Source of the DNA: Hofstenia miamia
Taxonomy: Eukaryota > Xenacoelomorpha > Acoela
DNA length: 64,000 nucleotides
Assembly: GCA_004352715.1 (NCBI GenBank)
Contig: SCFE01000100.1
Location: forward strand, 418,943-482,942
Direction: 5' to 3'
Part shown: one piece after another, positions 45,236-56,342 of the stretch
Numbering within the stretch: the first letter of the stretch is position 1
Layout: each line of letters starts with the position of its first letter
Notes under the pieces: model-generated
Databases searched by the model: none
The model's input: the letters and a program-made list of their open reading frames with translations, nothing else
What the model was told of the DNA's origin: nothing
Position numbers and translations under genes: made by a program

Positions 45236-47400
45236 TAGAATTTTCAATTCCTCCCACACAATGAATATGGCCAGCTTCCAGAGATAAACGTCAACAAAAA
45301 AGTGGAAGTGATTACACCAATAATGCTAAAGGAAGAAATCACAGAAAAGGAAATCATAGAAAAACAAGAAGAAGACATCACACTAAGGGAAAGTAAAAAA
45401 CCAGGAGTACAAAATCTCCAAAACAGCAAAAAATTGCTACAGTAGATACCATTTGAAATTGAACAAAAATGGTCTCTTATATGTAACTGGAAAAACCAAC
45501 AGAATAGCAATACCCAAATACTATAAGAGGGATATAGTCAGAAAAGTTCATTAATGAGGACACCTGGGAATTACACAGACAGAAATGACTTTTAATTCCA
45601 AGTATATTACAATCACAATAAGGAAAATAACAGAAGACATCATAAACAAATGCACTACTAGCCTCTTGAACAATAAACAACACTTCCCCACACAAAGGGC
45701 ACCTTTAGAGAAGATAATGGCGACAAAACCAAATGAAGTGGTACACATAGATCTTGAAATGTTGTCTAAAGAAGATGAAGGATACCAATTTGTATTAGTG
45801 ATGGTGTAATATCCTTTACCAGGCATTATCACTGTTTATCTACTGTTACTTTATAACATTAGCTGTGTTATTGTGGGTAGGGATTTACTTCTTGTTACTG
45901 CTTGACTAGTTTCTTCTCTTAACTTATTTAACATTGAATTGACTGCTCATTTTTTAGGTGACGGAGCCATGTGGTAAACTCCTTAATGATCTCCTAGTGG
46001 GCATCTGCCCAAAGCGGATCTCCACATCCAGTTTCACCATTCCATCCAATGCTTGAGTGCCACTTCTCAGCTCAATCAAGATAGCTTATGTGTGCCCTAC
46101 ATTAGCTCGGTGCTTACTCAAGATATGACACAACTCGACTTAGACTCTCTTGTGTGAAAGTGTTATATTTATTTGCAACCTGAACTGTTACCGAAATATA
46201 TTGGCCTTTTAAAATATAATTTGTTCAAACAACTTCCTAACTACATTTATAATTTACTACATGTACAGTCATTTTATCAGTCAATTTCTGATTATACTTG
46301 GATGATGCTACAATGGTTGACAATTTCATTTGATATGCAAGGATAATACCAATGAGGAATACAACTGCCAAAGACACTGAAAAAATAATAATAAAAGAGT
46401 TGATTCTGAAAATAGGCCTGATGGAAAAAATTATAACAGATAAAGGCCCACAATTTGAAAGTGCACTGTTCCAAGAACTAACAAAGTTACTAGAGATTGT
46501 ATGTGAACGCACAATAGAGTATCACCCTCAAGCAAATAGAGCAGTTAAAAGACTTAACAGAACATTAATAAAACTGATCAGAGTAGCAACATCAAGAATA
46601 GGTGGAAGCAAGTGGAGAGACGTAATACAGATGACAGAATATTTCTACAATACTTCTGTACACTCAACTAAAAAAATCACTCCATTTAAAGCAATGTATG
46701 GAAGAGAGGCGGCAGCACCAGTATCTATGCAATTCACAGAATACTCCTGAAAAATGGACAACCAGTTTGTGAGACAGCTGAAAGACAGAATCACAGCCAT
46801 CCACAAATGATTTGCCACAACATAAAGAAGTCAGCAACTAGACAGCATAGAAACTATAATAAAAAAATTTATGGACACACTCACAAAGTAGGAGAGAAAG
46901 TATATGCATTTACACCTATTAAAGTAACTGGTGTAAATCAAGTATGGAAATTAAAAACCATATGGTCAGGGCCATACACAATTAAGAAGGTGTTAAATAG
47001 CAATGAGTATGTACTAAGTAATAACAGTAATTTATATTTTCAAAACCTGAAAAGAGCAATAACAGATATTGAGGAAGCAACATTAGATGAATAAGCAGAA
47101 TTTAAATTACTACAAAATCAGGGTGAAAATACATATGAAATGGATGAATTGGATACTCTGCCAGAGAAGGAATTCGATGAGGAAGTCTGGCATGACATCA
47201 AAAAAAATATAAATAATAACCTTGAATTGTGGGACACAAATTTACTAACTCAGTTTAGGGATTTTGAACAGCAAAATGAGTGATCAATTATCAAAGTGAA
47301 GAACAATGCAGTGCAAATCACACCCCAGAAAGTGAGTGAAGATAGTGAAGGCAACCTGACCAAAGATACATAGAACATCAGTGAATGGGTCCTGACCACC
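45236..47400 (+). pseudogene. pol: Integrase and tail (B4)
   Basis: N-terminal: KNGLLYVTGKTNRIAIPKYY and GHLGITQTEMTF. Core: NEVVHIDLEMLSKEDEGYQF with the first Asp, then the solo LTR insertion, then ITDKGPQFESALFQELTKLL with the second Asp, and HPQANRAVKRLNRTLIKL, where the catalytic Glu is Lys (AAA, 46547-46549). C-terminal: EYFYNTSVHSTKKITPFKAM, YNKKIYGHTHKVGEKVYAFT, and WKLKTIWSGPYTIKKVL with an intact GPY-type motif. The acidic tail (MDELDTLPEKEFDEEV) parallels B1. Stops at several places. Best-preserved integrase C-terminus here. Confidence 0.9.
45805..46312 (-). mobile_element. Short solo B LTR in integrase (ATGG duplication)
   Basis: 508 bp, TGTAATATCC to GGATGATGCTACA on the plus strand, flanked by ATGG (45801-45804 and 46313-46316). 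Its start resembles the LTR at 61263 (CCTYTACCAGGCAT), but about 650 bp of the middle is absent, so it is an internally deleted LTR. Ignoring it and one ATGG, the integrase frame reads on as VLVMVDNF. Confidence 0.93.
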
Positions 47401-50400
47401 AATTAAAGGGTATGACAATGAAAAGCAGCAAAGCTTCAACATCACTTAGTAGTCATTACCTCTGATTAAAGGCACTCCCACAAAAAGTAAGAAGTACAGA
47501 CAAAGTCCCCCAACTTTCCTTCAAGTATTTCACACTGCTGATTAAAGGGCAAGTGGATGAAAAAGTTACCACAGGAAGATGTAAGTGGTACTAAATCCAC
47601 AACTGGTCAAATGCTGATGGACACTCTGTAAACCAAACAAAAGGGGACCAACTGGAGGCCATTAGAAGTGGTTCAGAGATGGAATGCAAACTGGGCATCA
47701 GTACAGGAAGACCTTTCATGCCCCTCAGAAAAAAGCTACTCTACATCAGAGAGAACCATGCAATCATTGGAGCAAAGTAAACATATGTCAATGATTGATG
47801 GTGAGAAACTACATCCATACTTTATAGCACAAAACAAAAATGAAATATAAAACATATGAAAAACTATTGCCAGAAACTTGGAGTTACATATGCAAACAAA
47901 CAAAAATGGATGAAATGAATTTACTGCTAGTGCTAGATAAAGAAACCTGTCCGAGCATGAACACAATCATAAGCTAGCCCAAAAGGATGAAGAAAACCTC
48001 AGAACAGACAAACTACAGAAGTTCAGTACACACAGTGCTCAATGATATATTTACACTAACTGAAGCTCAGAGCATCATGAAAAACAAAGAAAGAATAGCA
48101 AACATTGAGCAAATCAACATTGATAAAGACAACCTAACGTTGATATATATAATCAAAGAAAAAGAATAGAATCAAAACCTTGAAAAACAGTTGCAGAAAA
48201 CACTACAGACAGCAGAACTGACAAGGATGAAACTAGTAATAATAACAATTACTACAGAAGAACAGATACCAGAGTTCTTGAAGAACATGTGCATGCAAGT
48301 CCAAAATATCTTTCCAAAGAAAGACAACCAGACAAAACTGCAATCTCACAACTGATAAAATTCAATTTACAGCTTGATTACAGGGCGCAGGTATACAAAT
48401 TAATGGTTGAGCCATGGATTGCTGTTGAATTATACAAGCAAGTGAAAACCATCAAGATGATAACAAACACACAAAACTTAGAGAAGCTAACACAACTTCA
48501 TATAAAGTGTAGTCTAAACCAGAGACAAGAACACCTGAAGCAAATTCAGGAAGTATGGAGAAAGAGGAAAATCACCAAAACTATGGAGGAAAAATGGCCG
48601 TGTATACATATTGAGGCACCTGCAAAGAAATACCATAACTCTGTAGAAGCCACAATCCAAGAAATCAACAAGGCAAATTAATTGAATACTAAAAAAGATT
48701 TCAAAAGATATATGTTTGAAGAAGTGAATGCACCTGAAATAAGATATTGAATGACGATATGGTAGTTAGCAATCTACTTCACAGAGGACACAAATTTAAA
48801 ATTACCAATCTCAAGATGACTAAGAATGCAACTAAGTAAACAAAAAATGCTATGAGATAGTTTTTCAGCAATCAATATGACAGCAAAGAATTGGAAACTG
48901 AAAGGAATTACAGAAAAACTTGTGTCACCAGACAAACAGGAGAAACCCATGCAAACAATCTAGAAAATTATAGTAAGAATCATCACCAAAGAAAACCAAA
49001 TGTGTAAAATAACAATGGTCACAATAGCCAACAGAATGGGCATATGTCCAAATGAGATATTGCTATTTGATTGACCAACAAAAAATACATATGGGGAACT
49101 ACATCTGAAACAAAATTACTACAGCTCAAGGAAAAACCCTGGATAATGACGTGGAAACTGGTGAAAAGAAGAATAAGCATTACAGTTGAAATAGTCCAAA
49201 CCATCAACAATAAAAATGTATGTCAAATAATGACAACTCAATCAGAGAGACACCAAAATGCTCTTTCACTAAAATCATAAATAGGCTGAAGAAATAACTA
49301 AAGCAGGGATAAGCAAGCCAGTAGAAGTTCTGGAAATGATGACAAAAACACAAACAGAAATAATGTTAGAAGATGAACTATTAACATCAAAAAGTATTAT
49401 GCTGTCCCCAAAACATAGGAATGTATAGATGTCATCAACATTGAAAAATATGGAACTCTTAACCCAACAAGTACCATAGAACGGATTGATACAGAAGATG
49501 AACAGTACCTGGTTGAATTCAAAATAACAATAGAGATAGAAAGAGAAATAGTAAATCAAAACTACCAGACAATGAATGAAAATCACACAGTCACAAGAAT
49601 GAAGGTTATGTTCACTGAAGCCTTCACCAGAATGGAAATCAACGAATTATTGAACTGAGTTGGCAATAGACGTAGAATGCATAACATCTAAAATAGAAAT
49701 ACCAATCAACACAATGATCAATCTAAGAAGAAGAGGTTTAATCCAAGAATTTGGAAAAAAATACAAGAAGCAGAAATGAACAAGCCTGCAACAATTGGGA
49801 TGGCTACAGCACCAACAACATCATGAAATTATGGAAAAATCAAAGAAACAGTTGAAACGAAAATCCTCAAATGCACACTGCCAAGGATAGTCTCCATTCC
49901 AATGTTACTACAAAAATGGCGTTTACTGAAAGACAAAAAAGTTGCCAAGGGGTACCTACATGAGTTCAGAATGTACATTAACACCAAAGAAGTAGAGACT
50001 AAAATAATTTCATCAGAAGCATACAGGAAAACAAAAGCAATAATGCTAGCAGAAATCAACAGAGAGTGCATCTACATCAAAAGAAAAATCACCCCATATG
50101 ATCTATATAGGGAAGAGGAGCCAATACCACAACAACTAAAAGAAATGCAAAAGGAGGTAGAGAAAAGATCTGTCAAAACCATAATGCTATTCTCAGGAAT
50201 CAATGACCTAGTTTGGTTAGACATATGGAATAGAGAATATAGATATTATGATTTATTGAAAAGAATAGAAGTAATTACAATGATAAGGATGGACAAAAAT
50301 GATCCAATGAGATAACTGAGGAAGATATACATAACAACATCAGCTTTTTCTAAAAAGACGTTGAGAACACGAAAATTCTACTAACTGTATTCAAATTCTT

Positions 50401-50762
50401 TTTTCCAAAGAGCAACTTGAAAGAAGAACTAGCACACACAAATTGCGCAGACGCACTCATGACTCTAATGATCAGTCTGAAAGGATTGAGGCTACAGAAA
50501 AAATTCTACCCAATATTCACAAAGAAAATTAACAAACTATGACAAATATCATCAATCACAGACTCAATATTAATGACAGATATAATCAAGTACGCAGACA
50601 CCATAACCACAGAAAAGGAAGCAGTTCTAAAATTTACCAAGTAACTGGAATTTGTAGACATCACCTGGGAAGAAGAAAAAGCGGAAATTCTGATCAGGAG
50701 AGCTGATACAATGGTACACAGAGAGAGGGCAACTCTAAAATTAACAGAAGCTGAGGGAGGCA
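47401..50762 (+). pseudogene. ORF3 of B4, most complete copy
   Basis: Function and family unknown. In order: TSERTMQSLEQSKHMSMIDG and EKLHPYFI (about 47740); RSSVHTVLNDIFTLTEAQ; INIDKDNLTLIYIIKEKE; LVIITITTEEQIPEFLKN; MVEPWIAVELYKQ; HLKQIQEVWRKRKITKTM and WPCIHIEAPAKKYHNSVE; LAIYFTEDTNLKLPI; SKIEIPINTMINLRRRGL; TIMLFSGINDLVWLDIW with YRYYDLLKRIEVITMIRM; then FFPKSNLKEELAHTN, ADALMTLMISLKGLRLQKKF; and KYADTITTEKEAVLKF before the polypurine tract. Hydrophilic throughout, no membrane segment or signal peptide. Many stops. Spans about 1000-1100 codons. Confidence 0.78.
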
Positions 50763-51430
50763 TGTAGCATAATACCATATAAAAAATAAACAAAGAAAGA
50801 AGAAAGGAAAAACAACGTAAAACTCTATTTAAAAACTCATTTCAATTTAATGGAATTAGAATATCGTAATTTGACTAATTGTAAAAACAATTATCAGTCG
50901 TATCTAATTTGACAAATCACTTGTGGACAATAAGCTCCGCATTAATTTTAGCTTAACCACGTGGACAGAAAATCAATTAGCAACTGGTACTTGTTTAATA
51001 GGCAAATATGTTTAACTAAGATTTATATAAATTCGAACAAAGATCTGAAAAATTGATGGGAAAATAAACTATTAGAACTGAAGAATACGTCCGCATGTTC
51101 AATTTGACTCATCCTATTCCCAAAGTGCAAGACACTGTCATTATATTCTCTGATATGCATTGAAAATTGTATATGAGGGATTACAATGAGATGTTAGCTT
51201 TGAGAACTGCATGCAATTAAGTTACAATTAGGTATAGGAATGTTTTTCTCATGCCTAGCTGGCTATTTCTATTGCATATAGTAACAAACTTGTGAAAGGC
51301 TGATATCCAAAATAGGTATGTCACTTATTAACGATTTTAGATCTAAATTGTTGATGAATAATTGACCAATAAGAGACTGTGTTAATAGTTAATTATTTAT
51401 ATGTATGTTAGAAGCTGCCCTGGTTTATAG
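50763..51430 (+). mobile_element. B4 3' LTR, truncated
   Basis: Begins TGTAGCATAATACC right after GAGGGAGGCA and follows the plus-oriented B LTR pattern to about AAGCTGCCCTGG, then stops matching where minus-strand gag text starts. The terminal ATGCTACA is missing. Confidence 0.75.
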
Positions 51431-51551
51431 TTATCTTTTTTATCTTGTCTACATTGATATTTAGCAGCTTTTTCAATCATCCTTTGTGTTGTGTCAGGTT
51501 TTGAAGGAGTATCACTGTGTGTTTCCTCTCTGTTGACTTTGTTCTTATTTG
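51431..51551 (-). pseudogene. gag: Gag N-terminal start of B3 (minus strand)
   Basis: On the minus strand an ATG lies at about 51554, just after the primer site: MTNKNKVNREETHSDTPSKP, then DTTQRMIEKAAKY. A similar start, MTNRNKRG, is found on the plus strand at 56343. It is cut after about 40 codons by the B4 LTR. Basic and Thr/Ser-rich, it has no catalytic role; Gag N-termini usually guide RNA or membrane contacts. Confidence 0.65.
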
Positions 51552-51563
51552 TCATGGTCGCCA
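51546..51563 (-). promoter_or_regulatory. Primer binding site of B3
   Basis: The minus strand reads TGGCGACCATGACAAATA directly after the LTR end (TGTTACA). TGGCGACC is what the 3' end of several animal tRNA-Arg species would pair with, so tRNA-Arg is the likely primer. This fixes the orientation of all LTRs that read TGTAACATCC...GCTACA on the plus strand. The site overlaps the gag start codon. Confidence 0.7.
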
Positions 51564-52711
51564 TGTAACATCCTCCACCTGGCCTATTTGCACCGTGTAT
51601 TATTGTTAATAACTATCACTCAGTAAATTGCGGGTGAGGAGTTACTAAGTTATTGAACCGCCAAGCTTTTCCTCTGTTATTAACTAGTTAGGTTAATTGA
51701 GTACTAATTATCACTATTTAGGTGACGAAGCCGTGTGACGTTTCCTCTTCTTCTCTTCTGTGGGCTACTGCCCAAAGCTGATCTCCACATCACAGTTCCT
51801 CTCCTTCATAAACAATTGACTGAATCCACTGCGCCATCTCAGCTCAAGAATGACTAATTATGTGTACCTTATTTTAGCTCAGTGCGTGTACTCATGTCAA
51901 GTTGTAACTGACTTAAACTCAATGTTGTAAAGTGTTTGTTGATTTGATTAAGTAAAGCAACCGGGCATTGACACTAACTGCATTTACATAATATTAAAGT
52001 AGCCATTACCGTAAAACTACTGGCTTAGTAATTTAAGTAATAGATTGCAGTTTCCTATACTTACATTTAATAATGATACATGTAAGGTCGTTTATTTGGT
52101 CGATTATAGTCAAGTCTCCTACTATTAAGAATAGATATATTCCTAGGGTTCAACTATCCAGTCATTTTGAGCATCTATTATTTCATACATGTATAGATTG
52201 ATAGTCAGACTAGGCAAGAATTGAAAAACTCCTAACTATAACATAAGTGTGGTTTCTTGACTGGCACAAAGACCCTTCGAATTCGAACCCCTGATTAATC
52301 CAGCCACTACTCTACACAACTTGCCTAGCTGCACATTTTATTAAATATTCAAACCAGATAAATGAAGAATGTAAAATAAAATAAACTCTGAAGAATTTAT
52401 TGTTCATCAAATTTCTCTTAAATTCTCAGCTATTTATTTAAAAATTTTAAAGTACCTTCTGATTTTGAATTTCAAATAAATCTTCTGCCAATATGGCTGT
52501 TCTTACACAAGCTTATTTTGCTTGTTACAATTGGTCAAAAATTACTTAATTGGCTACAGTAATTTTCTTAGAGTGTGCAATATTGTGACTTAGTTGCATC
52601 TTACAAAATAAATAAGATAATTAACTAAATTTTACAATCATAATTCTGATCACTATTAATCATTTGATGTTAATCTTTGTTTGCAGCTTAGTTCTTTTGG
52701 ATGATGCTACA
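51564..52711 (-). mobile_element. B3 5' LTR (minus strand), 1148 bp
   Basis: A full B LTR; on the minus strand it starts TGTAGCATCATCC and ends GGATGTTACA, adjoining the primer site. CTGT follows on the plus strand (52712-52715), matching CTGT before 42190. It carries the block CCTTCGAATTCG ... AATCCAGCCACTACT seen in the other B LTRs. Confidence 0.9.
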
Positions 52712-53743
52712 CTGTGAAGTCATGGACTATGCAGAGCATTCTGGGATTCTATCCCGGGAAGCTAAAATCAACTACCTGGTTATGATTGGGACCACCACTC
52801 TACATCAGAAGGTCGCGTTCATCCAAGTTGATTTCAATGCTGATAAGCACAACCTGCTATGTATCCCACTGCCCTGTTTGATGACGCCACTGATCCTGGT
52901 GATGTGAAGAGTTCAAAAGGGCCGTAGGAAGGTATCTGCCCATCTCACAGAGAAAATTAACTACATTTCTACCACCACAGAAGTTGCAAAGGCAATGCAA
53001 ACCAAGGAGTACAAGGACACTCATAACATGCTGTTGGAAGGCAGCAACTGTAAACACGTTTACCTCAATGGTCACCTCACAATGAATGATATCTTCCAAA
53101 AGGGTCAGCTGATCTCCACACAACTCAAGAAGATACATCAGAAGATTTCTACCTTGGACCCTCATGTCCTCATTCTTTTTCAATCCAGTGGCAATCTCAT
53201 GTGGCTAAACAGCATTAAAACTATTACAAGATATTATGATGTTACAAGAGGATAGAGATCATAACTATGTTGAGAGCTGACGTGAATGACCCTGAAGAAA
53301 TGACCCTCCAGCAGGCAAATGACTTTTGCTCCCTATTTATGCATCACAGTACACAGATGGGCTCTCTACAGGAGGTTTTCCTCCACTTCTACCTGGACAC
53401 ACACATCAATGCCAAGGATGCCCACACATCTGACACAGACACATTAATGATGCTTATGATTGCTCTCAAAGGTCTCCACCTGTATGAATGTTTCTTTAAT
53501 AACTTCACTCAGAGACTCAATGTACTATGAGAAAATTGTCCTATCAGCTTGTGCCTTCCTGAAATTCAGTTCTTTGAGCTTTGCAATGAAACTGTCACTC
53601 AACATGAGGCTTTCATGCAGATTCCCAGAAGACCATGCTACACAGAACTTGCTTCTTGGGATGATGTCCTAGCAGCTGAAATGATAGAGGAGACCCAAAA
53701 GTTGTTGTGCAGCCCTACAGTCCAGCCACTACCACAAAATTAA
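52712..53743 (+). pseudogene. ORF3 of A2, C-terminal part
   Basis: Continues the frame split by B3. It shows INYISTTTEVAKAMQTKEY (53.0 kb), LILFQSSGNLMWLNSI (diverged form of the LFSGIxDLVWLD block), MLRADVNDPEEMTLQQANDF, FCSLFMHHSTQMGSLQEVF, AHTSDTDTLMMLMIALKG, LHLYECFFNNFTQRLNVL, and the end ETVTQHEAFMQIPRRP ... VQPLPQN, closing eight bases before the polypurine tract. Three frameshifts or stops. Only about 7 CpG in 1 kb, against about 43 in the shorter A1 copy. Unknown function. Confidence 0.78.
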
Positions 53744-53760
53744 ACATGCAATGGGGGGCA
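53744..53760 (+). promoter_or_regulatory. Polypurine tract of A2
   Basis: ATGGGGGGCA (53751-53760) ends exactly at the 3' LTR start, as in A1 (GGGGGGGCG). It is the primer for plus-strand DNA. Confidence 0.85.
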
Positions 53761-54695
53761 TGTAGAGTCACTCAGGGCACCATTTTTAATTTTTAATTCA
53801 ATTATTTCACACTCTAATCAATTGGTGCTAATTTTGCATTCTATATTAGTAATTTGTCTATTTTTTAGTGTAGTGTTATGATAAAATTAATTGTTGTCCC
53901 TCAAATTATAGAGACATGTGATCACTCACTTAAGTTGTGAAGGAATTCATGTGACAACTTTGTAAACAGATTACTGGTAATTATTTACTGATTTTTGTTT
54001 AAAAGTAGGGAAGACATTGTAGCCAAGCACAATAAAAGTTTTGTCTTGCTTGGAAATCATTATTTTTTTCTTTCTTATTAAATTACTAACCATTTTAGGT
54101 GTTATGAATCTTATAATAATTAATTTTGTGTAAGATCTGGTGATAATTTGTGAGTTACTCTGCTGTGCCTAGGGTGATAACTAGCTCTTTGACAGTTGGC
54201 AGCCCATATTGTGGTCACTTTAAGGCTAAGTATACATGTAGGGAATAACAACTTTCACTTTGATCATTTTCATACATGCACTTAACATCACACTATGCAA
54301 ATATAATATGCCATTGGCCAACAAGAATGCATGGTAACTACATGTCATTATTATATTTATTTACATGAGCTGAGATAACAAGAACTATTAGCTAAATTGT
54401 TTATTAGAGCTATAAATTAATACTTGAGACACACAATCAGCACCTTGGCAAGTCAGGATGGCTTTCTAGATGTGGCTTCAGTGTGATGACATGTGAATTG
54501 GTCACTATATATATGGAATGCTTTCTTGGTGATTGGTTTCAGTTTTTCTTTAATGAAATTGGTGAACTACCAATGTTCTTCTTTTTCTGTTAGAACACAG
54601 CTTGCTCTCTGTGATGGCCATCTTTGCAACCTTCAGAAGAACCTAAGAGTTACCCAGTGCAGCTTGAGTGATGAGAGCACCCCTGTGATTCTACA
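53761..54695 (+). mobile_element. A2 3' LTR, 935 bp
   Basis: TGTAGAGTCACTC to GTGATTCTACA, uninterrupted. It provides the empty site that proves the nested B LTR in the 5' LTR (CTTATAATAATTAATTTTG near 54110). The next bases are TGGTTACAGG, which is neither a target duplication of the left flank nor the full primer site. Confidence 0.92.
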
Positions 54696-55580
54696 TGGTT
54701 ACAGGAATGGAATTTGATACTGAATTTGAAAACTCTTATAATTCTGATTTGAAACATTGTCAATATAGTGTAATTGGTACACAATTATTCTTTAGAGGAA
54801 TATGCCAAAGGAATAAGCATAACTTGCAAAAGCATGCAAATATAATTAAAATTAATCAAGAACTTGCATATAGTTTAGATTATAATAAATTAATATTTTT
54901 ACTAGCTACATCTAATTGTCCATTTTGGCTGTTTGCAAGTGATGCAGGGTCTACAATTTGGATTAGTTTGCAAAATTTGACATATTTCCTTCTGAAGACC
55001 AATTATTGAAATTAGTTTTTTTCTAATCTCCTATATTAAAAATGAGTAAAAGATTTCAAATTGTAAGTGAACCAATTATCCTGAAAACAGTAAATAATAT
55101 CAAGACAAGAGAAAATGAATAAACTTATGGAGTGAAATCTATGGGTTGTTCTAATGAAACCAAGAAACATGAATTAACCAGTCCAAAAGAAGTTATAAAA
55201 TAAGTATTACATAATTTTAAAATACAGAAATTTAATTATTCTAAGTTAAATCCTGTCATTCACAAGTCTTGTATAGCTTACCAACATCTTTATATGGTTG
55301 AGAAAAGTATTTCTATAAGTGATATTCTATATAAATTTGACCAGGAAATTGATTTGATTGGTCCAAGAGATGGATGTTTAACAAACCTTTTTGAATATTT
55401 ATTTGGAAGTGTCCAATGCTGTCATACACATTCAATACTTCACAACAGTTGCAGGCATGAATATGGATTGAGTCATGATTATTCTTTTAAAAATTCTTGT
55501 AATTTCTTAAAAAAATCCCTTATTTGGATTCTTAACAGAGTTTATGTTTTGCTTAAAAAAATAGAATTTCAATATTAATT
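54696..55580 (+). pseudogene. Unidentified coding remnants beside A2
   Basis: Two frames, 54695-55009 and 55294-55578, with stops between. The first has SYNSDLKHCQYSVIGTQLFF and FLLATSNCPFWLFASDAG. The second has EIDLIGPRDGCLTNLFEYLF and a Cys/His-rich stretch: QCCHTHSILHNSC, then EYGLSHDYSFKNSC. I do not recognise either. They do not match A or B elements. They may be the other side of the sequence holding the fibre-like remnant at 29.6-30.5 kb, separated by A2, but no target duplication supports that. Confidence 0.4.
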
Positions 55581-56342
55581 CATAACAAAAATATCTTACT
55601 AAATATTATTTTAATCATTCTAAGACCATTTGCATTCACTTTTAAATGAAAAATTACATCTAGAATCATATATTAAAATTTTAAAAATTTTGACAAACTT
55701 ACTAAATTTAGTCACAAAGTGGTGTTGTTACTTTTGCAAAATTTAAATATTGTGACATTGAATTGTCTGAATAATTTATGCAAATTATATTTAAATGAAA
55801 AGGCATGAGAAATTTGGTTAAAGCTTGTGTGTGTAAATTTAATTGTCATTATATTTTATAATGAAGTGACTTCAATATGAAATAAATTTTGTGTCAAAAA
55901 GAATAAACACTAAGATTATAATAAATAGAAATTAATGTTGATTGTTATCAGCTGGACAATTGGGTCCTGTCATTGGTTGATAGTGAACCTTACTAGATTA
56001 GATTTCATCTTATGGTGTCCCATGATAACAAAATTAAGGGAAAGTAGTGTTTCCAAAAGATGAGCAAAACAGTGCTTTGTGACAGGTTTGAAAATTAGGA
56101 AAGGTTTTATGTTTTGCTTAAGAAATAGGGTGTAATTAAAAGTAGAATCATTGAATTTCATGTAAAAATTTTGAAAAACATGTAGCTTCAAAAACATTTT
56201 GGGATGTCCACAAAAGGCAGATTTTAAAAAAAATTCAAAAAAAATTACTCAAAAACATATTAGTACATAGGTTAAATTTGGGTATTATTGAATAATTATT
56301 TATATGGGTATATATCAAACCAGGCCTTTTTTTACTACTTCT
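55581..56342. other. AT-rich stretch without a gene
   Basis: About 760 bp of A/T-rich DNA with short frames on both strands but no motif or relative in the window. It lies between unidentified remnants and a B-type gag start. Confidence 0.5.

Larger units (their letters stand above)
45236..51430 (+). mobile_element. B4: group-B element, plus strand, 5'-truncated
   Basis: Begins abruptly within pol next to the LINE and contains integrase, its tail, the longest ORF3 copy in the window, a polypurine-like GCTGAGGGAGGCA, and a 3' LTR that starts at 50763 and breaks off near 51430 against minus-strand gag sequence. The coding strand is strongly A-rich. A small solo LTR interrupts integrase. How B4 came to lie inside B3 is not resolved; a truncated insertion or recombination is possible. 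Confidence 0.78.
42190..52711 (-). mobile_element. B3: 10.5-kb minus-strand element in A2 ORF3 (CTGT duplication)
   Basis: Bounded by two near-identical LTRs and a 4-bp CTGT duplication. Orientation is given by the primer site and gag start, which read on the minus strand just left of 51564. Its own internal genes are largely replaced: between the LTRs lie a gap, a minus-strand LINE (about 43.8-45.2 kb) and the plus-strand B4 element. With one CTGT and the insert ignored, the ORF3 text of A2 runs from AQVAKL into SHGLCRAF (a stop lies between), which parallels LRRRGLIQEF in B4. Confidence 0.85.

Noticed and set aside
47401-50762. ORF3 as a retroviral-type envelope
   Set aside because: It sits in the env position, but I see no signal peptide, cleavage site, fusion peptide or membrane anchor in any copy.
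52256-52312. tRNA-like B box (GGTTCGAATTC on the minus strand) in the B3 LTR
   Set aside because: It is part of a conserved LTR block; other copies change the B-box bases and no cloverleaf or A box can be drawn.
30491-54699. Target duplication around A2
   Set aside because: TTAT on the left and TGGT on the right do not match; no alternative within a few bases does either.
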